From NCBI RefSeq assembly GCF_000003815.2, contig NC_049996.1, positions 2,785,516 through 2,849,515 on the forward strand: a DNA stretch of 64,000 nt. The letters run 5' to 3'. This document shows, piece after piece, positions 58,201-64,000 of this stretch. Under the pieces are notes generated by a model that made no database searches, had not been told where the DNA came from, and was given only the letters and a program-made list of their open reading frames with translations. Numbering within the stretch: the stretch's first letter is position 1; each line of letters begins with the position of its first letter. The stretch comes from Branchiostoma floridae (Eukaryota; Chordata; Leptocardii; Amphioxiformes; Branchiostomatidae). The translations under genes and the position numbers were made by a program.

Positions 58201-59709
58201 CTCTGACTTCTCTAGTAGAATTTCTATCACTTGGTGGACGTTGGGCGCAGACATCGTTTGACTAAGGACGTCTGTTAGGAAGAGACGAACGTCTTCTTGG
58301 TTTCGGGCATCTTCGTTGCTGAGTCGTAGCATGTCGGAGCTGTTTCGTGAGTCTTCGTGATTCAGTCGGGACTCTTCGTGTTCGACTTGCTTGAAGTACC
58401 TCTTTACGTGTGAGGACGTTTCCCCACACGTTATGAGGAGTGTCAACCATCTTGGCAAGTGTCGTAGCTGGCTGATCATAACCTTGATCTCATCCCCTCC
58501 TGTTGAGTCTACTAACTCGTCAAAGCCATCCAGTACCAACAGCATCCGCTTGGTGGCGTCCGGCCTACGTACACAGCTAAGCGGCCTGTGGATTAGGCGG
58601 TGGTACATCTCGACCGCGGACAGATGGCGTAACTCGGCACGTAGTTCCTCGTCTTGTTCCAGTACACGACAATACCCGGGGACACTATGCGACAGCTGGC
58701 TCGCCAAGTTCACAACAAAGGTCTTTGGTTCTTGAAGGGAAGGGTTCTCCGGAAAATAGCAGGCTGCGAGATTTCCATCTTTGGCGAATCTGTTGCAAAC
58801 TGAGGCAGCTGCACACGACTTCCCCATCCCAGATGGACCAGAGATCACAAAGGACCTGGAGTCGGTCCTAACATGGCACCAGTGGCTGACTTCGTCGTGT
58901 AACCATTGTCTTGTCTCTGGGTGAAAGTTTCTCAAATTTCTCTCCACGATTCCTCTCAATCTTCCCATTCTAATCCTCTCACCAACAAGACTGAGAATCG
59001 AATCCTCACTCGGGGGGCACAAAATGGCAGACAACTCTTCATTGAGGTGTTCTCCTTCGAAGGTGAACACCAACGACTCAGAGATGTCTTCTGAGATGAC
59101 ATCCATCCCGTCGCTCTTTGCGGCTTCACCAATCCCAATGATTGGTTCGTGGACCTCGGCCCTTGTTTCCTCATTTGCATGCCTGTCTCTATCCAACGCG
59201 ACATTCTTCAGATTCTCGTTTATGTCCTCTACAGATTTCCTCGCATCACTCCTTCTCTCTCTCAAACTCACTCCATCGAAGAGCTGATTCAGCTCTGCCT
59301 CTAGCGTGTCAAACTTTTCCTTGTCCCTCTTCGATTTGAACAGCCTCGCTATCCTTCCTCTCTTGTTCACCTTTCGTACGTGTCTTTCTGACTGTTGCAA
59401 CTTCGCCTCTACTTGGTCGAAGAAGTCGTTCCTCGATGTACGAAGGAGGCCTTCGGAGGAGACGACTTCGATTGCATGGACTGTCTCGACAAACTTTCTC
59501 GTCCGTTTGGACACTCGCTTCCCGTGCCGTACGGTGTGGTAGATGCTCCCCACCGCGTGGCAGATGGGTACTGCAGCGATGACGTCTTTCCGGTCCCGGG
59601 CGGAAATGAAGCTGACGTCACCGTCCAGAAGCCTTTGCGTCGTCGGCAGGAGGGATGTCTCGCTTTGCCTGACGGGAACGCTCCGGACGAGACCAGCAAG
59701 ATGTTGGAT
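55300..59709 (-). CDS. Gene 2 exon 2 (main exon: helical domain, NACHT, WD40)
   Basis: 4410 nt open frame from acceptor tttttcatccag to TGA at 55302-55300. A prokaryote-style reading would start at the GTG at 59553, but the frame runs 52 codons further upstream to the acceptor, and those residues (IQHLAGLVRS to VIAAVPICHA) lead into the first helix of the N-terminal domain. No frameshift or internal stop; the coding sequence is GC-richer than its surroundings. No canonical poly(A) signal was found close downstream on this strand. Confidence 0.9.
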   Translation of the reverse strand: MQHLAGLVRSVPVRQSETSLLPTTQRLLDGDVSFISARDRKDVIAAVPICHAVGSIYHTVRHGKRVSKRTRKFVETVHAIEVVSSEGLLRTSRNDFFDQVEAKLQQSERHVRKVNKRGRIARLFKSKRDKEKFDTLEAELNQLFDGVSLRERRSDARKSVEDINENLKNVALDRDRHANEETRAEVHEPIIGIGEAAKSDGMDVISEDISESLVFTFEGEHLNEELSAILCPPSEDSILSLVGERIRMGRLRGIVERNLRNFHPETRQWLHDEVSHWCHVRTDSRSFVISGPSGMGKSCAAASVCNRFAKDGNLAACYFPENPSLQEPKTFVVNLASQLSHSVPGYCRVLEQDEELRAELRHLSAVEMYHRLIHRPLSCVRRPDATKRMLLVLDGFDELVDSTGGDEIKVMISQLRHLPRWLTLLITCGETSSHVKRYFKQVEHEESRLNHEDSRNSSDMLRLSNEDARNQEDVRLFLTDVLSQTMSAPNVHQVIEILLEKSEGRLGYFQLVNFLVEHDLTNKTLNKLPTGLMKVKMAIVDSVYTFLGQKLFSALLGCLSAAKEPVHKDILGYILTEEKVNPAFQKQAFAQLGKLARSKCESLSLAPGMKSWLATTESKHRVDIEQGHAVLARVSKEAVQNIMAEMRGDDVRPTSGATARYAIRHGMYHCVRAQQFGSDVTSLFCNVHHIRVRLETDPLSVYDMVDEYTIASGCKSLSTEGRATVDRFRNLLLRNADTIIDNPDNFVSIAANDSKLGSDRHIANTYLDRERRPWLQKVTEQPQCLGAVTSFATRAAAILDCDVSSDGKFFACGDSQGKVRVFRPFTGKVMGLFETDFPEVRQCTFLPGGRHIFFGSSTHALNTEGELVAFEPPAFPDSMATPTIYAFPESGNKFAMFLNVDYSLSGVSLSDLPEDIFKVKLFDLERETSPSCGDQLLLKNCMSLGDHQAPIQCCCFVQNGENVVVGCRDKSLNVWDVQTGHKLRKINFDGGLKQIFTRDSLLCVVGDKSDTSVRVLDLESFEELGSVENHHGGVSSCHVTDDYVISACRGKNNETDQNGRLYATSTRTLRVNKVFVPDSSYISCCATKGDYVWVCGEDGRVSLLNLAEEDGTANVNQDARTHGIMTCAFSSNSKELVTCEHGENGTLTVWDSQKGDLKRGLCYNKGRYISKIEMKKVESKCPPRCVFSLDGARLVALAGTNSLQVWDMRRERHRLLKGHAYFRITCMALSPDNAIVAAGSTDTTLCVWDVGGNLEGKKRIESAIFEGHSDGVSCCAFSPDSQTLASGDRAGKLILWSPDNAEPKVVCRGHGDVITCLSFSADSCQLASGGKDGVVGLWDVESGARLFSLKAQNASCVTSCEFSPSGLILSSAADGTIHAWDSNNGGQVCAFGLSESSVLSSRFLCEEKYIVCVTQAGTLAVLETTTGRTVSQCRLQSIPACMDVSRDQRFVTCGFQHGGFVLYKFMNFM

Positions 59710-60163
59710 CTGGATGAAAAATAAGAAGCGAAATTTACTTCTTTGCTTATGTAATTCATAAAAGCTACAAGTTCGATGCTTTGTATCACAAAGTTGACCA
59801 AAAAGTATTTAAAAAATAAGGACTAGAAAAAATAGGGTTGTTAGGCAAGGATTGTCATAGAGTTTCTTCTCTTTTAAATGCTGACTACACAGTCTAAAAT
59901 CAACTGTTCAAACCTTTGATCTGTTGACAGCGTGTGAAATACAAGAAGTCTGTTTTGAATTATATCACCCAGATCGGCGGTCGACCAAAAAAGGCTGAGG
60001 TCGGCAGTTTTCGCTAGGGTCGGCCGGGTAACCAAAGACACTTTTTTTTTCGAGGCCCAGTGTAAAACTAAAAAAAGGGTAAAAAAAAACAACTTACCAT
60101 GGTCTCGCAGCTCTGTGTGTCCGGGGCAGAGGGTCGTCCGCGGACCGCACCGCGTCCTCCCAT
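55300..60163 (-). CDS. Gene 2 (2 coding exons): MLKL-like helical domain - NACHT - WD40 STAND/NLR protein
   Basis: Exons complement(60098-60163) and complement(55300-59709) join in phase 0 to about 1491 residues. ATG 60163 has an optimal CACCATGG context. Residues about 60-172 are helical and basic; the segment HVRKVNKRGRIARLFKSKRD followed by KFDTLEAELNQLFDGVSL resembles the MLKL/RPW8/HeLo-type four-helix bundle used for membrane disruption in necroptosis and plant resistosomes (family knowledge; inference here). NACHT: Walker A FVISGPSGMGKS (309-320), Walker B MLLVLDGFDEL (411-421). Sensor-1-like LLITCGETS (446-454) lacks the usual arginine. Residues about 500-730 are winged-helix/helical linker. 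From about 815 to 1491 there are about 14 WD-like units, clearest toward the C-terminus (CAFSPDSQTLASG, LSFSADSCQLASGGKDG). STAND proteins of this plan sense ligands through WD40 and oligomerise through NACHT. The whole receptor part is one exon. Ligand and orthologue are unknown. Confidence 0.85.
59710..60097 (-). other. Gene 2 intron 1 (388 nt) containing a repeat fragment
   Basis: GT (60097-60096) to AG (59711-59710). It contains, at about 59970-60065, a fragment (gctagggtcggccgggtaac) shared in diverged form with intron-2 sequence near 43115-43165 of gene 1, so a transposable element fragment sits in this intron. Confidence 0.65.
60098..60163 (-). CDS. Gene 2 exon 1 (start codon exon)
   Basis: 22 codons from ATG 60163 (CACCATGG) to donor ACCATG|gtaagtt. 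It encodes MGGRGAVRGRPSAPDTQSCE plus two residues. The frame is open upstream to a TGA at 60227-60229 but contains no earlier ATG. A plausible acceptor (gtgcctttgcag) just upstream suggests the exon starts at 60198, with 35 nt of 5' UTR and an untranslated first exon further up. Confidence 0.65.
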
Positions 60164-60339
60164 GGTGCTTTGCGCTGGATTCTGGTGGACTAACGCACCT
60201 GCAAAGGCACACCATAAAACATTTCGTCAGACAACGTCTAGTTATGTAAATATACATATGTTCTTATGCAGATTGCAACGAATTTAGAAGATCCAAAACC
60301 AGGACGGGGCGATATCAACTTGGACTTGAAACAACTTTT

Positions 60340-60380
60340 GACCAATTGATGACGTCACATGTGCAACAAGTCACGTGTCA
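60340..60380 (-). promoter_or_regulatory. Candidate gene 2 promoter elements: CCAAT, CRE, E-box
   Basis: Within about 180-215 bp upstream of the gene 2 ATG lie CCAAT (60342-60346, + strand), a perfect palindromic CRE TGACGTCA (60350-60357) and an E-box CACGTG (60372-60377). A second perfect CRE is at 60816-60823. Function is inferred from motif and position only. Confidence 0.4.
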
Positions 60381-60381
60381 A

Positions 60382-61660
60382 TAGATTCCGGTGAGTCAAC
60401 TTGTTCTTAGTTAGGGCACACTTAAACTTTCTACATATCATCAGCTGACTGTGTATGTTAAGTTTTGGCGTCCGCAGACTCAATGGTTTTAAACTTTGAC
60501 ACTTTAGAAAATGCCCCATGTGTATTATAGCCCCAGTTTGCAAGATTTTAGCCCCGAAATTGACAACAAAACCTCAGTTTATATGTGAATGAAATATACT
60601 GCGACCCATCTCCAGCTTTAGCTGGCTCATCATTTCGTATATCTGGTTTATGTGAAGCTGCAAATGACCGTTGAGTTTCGGAACAATATGAGTCGAATGA
60701 AAATGTTTTTAATCATTTGATTGACAGGATGAGACAGTGTGCATTCTTTGGTTTCTCAGATTTATCAGTCATAAAGCGACCCGAACACAGCTGTGTTTGT
60801 GCCGAGGAAAATCCATGACGTCATCAGATTCCAATGTAGTGAGAAGAACGAAAAACAACAGATGGACGTTTCTGGCGTTATCTAATGCACCTGTCAATGT
60901 AAAGCAAAGGGTAAGGCAAGAGAGGGATCTATGACATTTCAGAAGGGCAAAAGTCACTATTGTGCTGAGGGTCCTCCACTTTGAGCCTATTTTAAGTCCA
61001 ATTTACGTCCTTAATTTTGGAAAATGAAGAGGGGGGCTAGTATAGTACAGGTTGTAGAACTTCAGATTTGGCCCCAAAAATTTGCCCATTTACAAATCCA
61101 TGAGGACCCCTAGTTTGAACTTGAAGTGGTCGGTCCCAATCCTGCCGTCATCTAATTCACAATGGTGGCATTATTTTGAAACATTGGACCTCTTCGTTCT
61201 TTTCCGCCGTATAGCAATTGCTGAAATTGGACTTTTGGACATTTGACATATCGAGCTGCTGTTGTGTACTAGGTTGGGTTGTTGCTAGCGCCAGGTACCT
61301 ATAACCTTTAAGTATAGGACAACAAATGAATGTTTTCAACTATGCTAAAGCGCTTCCAAATCTTTAACTTGGGGAAGACATACCGACTGATTTGTACATA
61401 TGCATCAAACCTGAGTAACTGGCAAAGTCCCCCCCCCCCTGACGATCGCATCACTGAAGAATTACATTGACATGTGCTCAAGCACGTTGTTTGTGTCGAG
61501 TTTTACCGAATCCTTTTGCCGTATTCAGTTTCCTATCGTTTATTTGGTTTACCAGAAGAAATACACACGGGCATAAAAGGGTATTTTCAAGTGGATGTGG
61601 GCATGTGATGGGCCCACAGAACACACAAACACTTCGTCGCAAAAAAGCGAGTCAAAAAAA
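60382..61660. other. Upstream region of gene 2, non-coding
   Basis: Apart from the CRE at 60816-60823 nothing recognisable; short ORFs look random. Confidence 0.5.
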
Positions 61661-61666
61661 TCGCTG

Positions 61667-62650
61667 TGGCTATTGACACACTCAGTGTGCCAATAGCCAA
61701 ACAGGCTATTGACACACCGAGATGCCAGTCAGCCAATCAGAGCTTGTAACATGCCTTTCCGGCAATATTTTACACAAGCAATAGTTGATTAGACATTGTT
61801 CAGAAGATTAGACATTGGAATCTTTGAATCTTGGAATGAACGGACGTATTCAAGTTATGCCCTACATCTGGATACCTAATAATACAGCCTTCATCGTGTA
61901 TGAATGACGTAGCGTAGTGGATAGAGCGTTGACCCGGGAATTCATGTTACCAGCTCCGACCCGGTTCGAATCCGCGCCGGAGTTTTTTTAATTTTTTTTT
62001 TTTTCAATTTTTCTTGTCCCTTTTTAAACATCCATTTGATATAAGAATATTTTATATATAAACAACTTTTAAAGTTTCTGTTAACAATATAAACCAAAAA
62101 TAACACTGACCACAAAACATGTCATAATTTTCGGCCGTGTGGTTCCGGCGCTATCGGCAGCGACTCGGAAGAATATTTCTTTCACATTAAAAATAATGGA
62201 GGTAAAACAACAACTATAACTTCGCTTCCTTAGTGATATAAGTTTTGAGGCCGAAAATTCTCCAATATGGCAGGAATTCGTCGGTAAACACAGCTGAAAA
62301 CGTGTTCCTAACCGATCCAACATGGCTGCCATGATCACATGTGGTGACAGTAAAACTAGCACCCTATATGATAGCAGATTCCGATGTTTAAAATTGTGCC
62401 GTAAACACGTGAAAAAGAGCGTATTTTGGGTTGATAATGGACACAGGATGCCATTTGTATTTTTCAGAGTGTTGATTGTCAAATATAATCGTAAGATTTC
62501 CTCATTTTAGTGGTTTCTATCACTGGGTGTGTCAATAGCCTAACAGGCTATCGACACACTCAGTGTGCCAATAGCCTAAACAGGCTATCGACACACTCAG
62601 TGTGTCAATAGCCTGTTAGGCTATTGACACACTGGGTGTGTCAATAGCCT
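61667..62650. mobile_element. Palindrome-bounded element (about 1 kb)
   Basis: Left end (61667-61717) and right end (62526-62650) consist of alternating palindromes: 'ggctattgacacac' / 'gtgtgtcaatagcc' joined by CTCAG or CTGGG and by 'tgtta' spacers. The right side has about four half-units, the left two. The interior carries a tRNA-like sequence. Confidence 0.6.
61905..61982 (+). repeat. tRNA-like sequence with T-rich 3' end
   Basis: A box 'tagcgtagtggatagagcg', B box 'ggttcgaatcc', T-arm stem 4 of 5 pairs, then runs of 7 and 14 T (Pol III terminator-like). The acceptor stem does not pair, so a SINE or tRNA-like gene is likelier than a functional tRNA. Confidence 0.55.
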
Positions 62651-62734
62651 CGCTCCAAAAAAATTACATCATGTCTTGCGACAACAACTTTCCGTTTTTT
62701 AAAAACTACGGCCTCAGGACCGTCTAAAAGAACA

Positions 62735-63200
62735 TACTCAACTGGCAGGAAATTCATTCACGCAACAATCAATTAAAACCACATGTGAACAATGTCTTCT
62801 AACACTACAGCCTATAATGTATAGCGTAATAGCGAATTTCAGAAATAAAACGACGCCCGTCTGAAACAATCACAATCAACTGGCAGGACATTAATTCACG
62901 TAACAGTTAAAAGCACCACGAACATTCCCTACTTTGTACTACATTTTCACTGATAAAAATGCCTTATAACACTATACATGTAATATATAGTATAATAGCG
63001 AAATAAAACGACACCCAGTCTGAAACAATCAATCCAGCCACTGTATACACAAACGCAATCAACTGGCAGGACATTCATTCACACAACAGTTTAAACCACC
63101 GTGAACGTTTCCTATTTTGTAGTACATTTTTACTGGTAAATTATACAAAGGCCTCCTTACACATAATGACGAAATAAAACGACGCCCAGTCTTAAAACAA
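62735..63200. repeat. Three-copy tandem repeat, unit about 150-180 bp
   Basis: Units share 'caactggcaggacattcatt', 'cacgcaacag', 'aaataaaacgacgcccagtc' and 'tgaaacaatcaatc'. Confidence 0.85.
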
Positions 63201-64000
63201 TCAATCGGAAGATATCTAGTCTAGCCACTGTCTACGCAAACATCATGCCAACACAGATAAGACCAGCTACTGTCTGAAAACACATTGATAAGCTTTGACA
63301 TTCACAGCATACTAGCACCCTACCGTCCATATACAGGAAGACCATCTGGTGGGCACACTCAAGTGTTTTGATCAGATAGCTTTTTGGACCGGGAAAGCCC
63401 TTGCCGTTGCCATGGTAACGGTCGAACCACAGGAAAAACCTTGAGGTGAAACCTCGTGACCTCTCCGGTGACCGTTAACGGTTGTATGCACGACCCTTCA
63501 CTTTGAATATCAAATACCCGTCTATTGTGTGGCAATGAATATGATTATGAATGAAAAAGAAACTGTAAGCAAATCCGTCAGTCATATCATTATCAGTTAA
63601 TCTTTTGATTTCTAAGCGATATGTATCACATGTCATTGTCTTGCCAAAAAGATCATGTATTTGTTAGAGTTTGTATGTATGTATATTTGTATGTGGTTTA
63701 GCAGCATAACATATAGGATAGATTGTGATAAGGTTATGTCATGTCGAAAAAAATGGTATATTTTGAGCCCCTGGCGGCTCTTGGTACTGCATCAGAACTT
63801 ACGTTTGAGGTATCTCGTTAAATGTCAAATAATAATCTTACATATTTGTCATGTCATATTTCAGTAGTTTGCGAGGCTCTTATTGGGGGTTGTCAGAATC
63901 TGTATTGTAGATTACATGTTGGGCGTCACAATTTATATTTCGTTCAGCGACTGATGTACTGCATATTGTTCAATCATATTATGAACACCACTAAACATAC
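63201..64000. other. Non-coding end of window; X-box and element D remnant
   Basis: X-box GTTGCCATGGTAAC at 63406-63419, and a reverse, degraded element D at about 63650-63815 ('agcccctggcggctc'). Nothing else. Confidence 0.45.
63406..63419. promoter_or_regulatory. RFX X-box motif
   Basis: GTTGCCATGGTAAC matches GTNRCC N RGYAAC. About 3.2 kb upstream of gene 2. The flanking 'cgtgacctctccggt' also flanks the X-box at 4426, so both may belong to one repeat. Confidence 0.4.

Noticed and set aside
59551-59553. GTG as start codon of the 1417-codon frame
   Set aside because: Eukaryotic context; the frame is open upstream to a splice acceptor and joins an ATG exon in phase.
59409-59801. 130-codon ORF on the minus strand overlapping the start of the NLR
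   Set aside because: Different frame from the well-supported spliced NLR frame; its similarity-free sequence is a shadow.

Overview
This is a window of an animal nuclear genome, most likely an invertebrate deuterostome and probably an amphioxus (Branchiostoma). Evidence: spliced genes with GT-AG introns; a chordate-type tamalin/CYTIP PDZ scaffold; an NLR-like NACHT-WD40 gene of the kind expanded in amphioxus; and intergenic DNA full of short inverted-repeat transposons (MITEs), tRNA-derived SINE-like repeats and minisatellites. The species is an inference from content, not a database match.

Only two protein-coding genes can be supported, and they converge. Gene 1 (+ strand) is a seven-exon gene from about 15.0 to 54.2 kb. 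I joined the exons by splice sites and reading phase; every junction is in frame and the total is 2001 nt (666 residues). It encodes a long serine-rich N-terminus, one PDZ domain split over three exons, the coiled-coil tail characteristic of tamalin (GRASP)/CYTIP, a polar C-terminal region and a possible C-terminal PDZ ligand (-VYV). Intron 2 is about 25 kb and holds a 100-N assembly gap.

Gene 2 (- strand) spans 60163 to 55300 in two coding exons and encodes a STAND/NLR-like protein of about 1491 residues. Its N-terminal helical region looks like the MLKL/RPW8/HeLo-type four-helix bundle of necroptosis and resistosome proteins. It is followed by a NACHT NTPase with clear Walker A and B motifs, a helical linker and about 14 WD40 units (probably two seven-bladed propellers). 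If the N-terminal call holds, one polypeptide contains sensor, switch and membrane-acting effector. This is the most interesting candidate system here.

Layout: 1-15 kb is repeat-rich non-coding DNA (SINE-like copies, a 55-bp minisatellite, MITEs, GT microsatellites, a degenerate telomere-like tract). 15-53 kb is gene 1, with introns full of repeats, including a MITE family whose ends match the CTCF motif, a tandem array of Pol III B-box-like units, and a duplicated decoy splice acceptor next to exon 3. 53-55.3 kb is the convergent intergenic region with two MITEs. 55.3-60.2 kb is gene 2. 60.2-64 kb is its upstream region, with CRE, E-box and CCAAT elements near the start, a palindrome-bounded 1-kb element and a three-copy tandem repeat. 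The two genes show no obvious joint pathway; their pairing looks positional.
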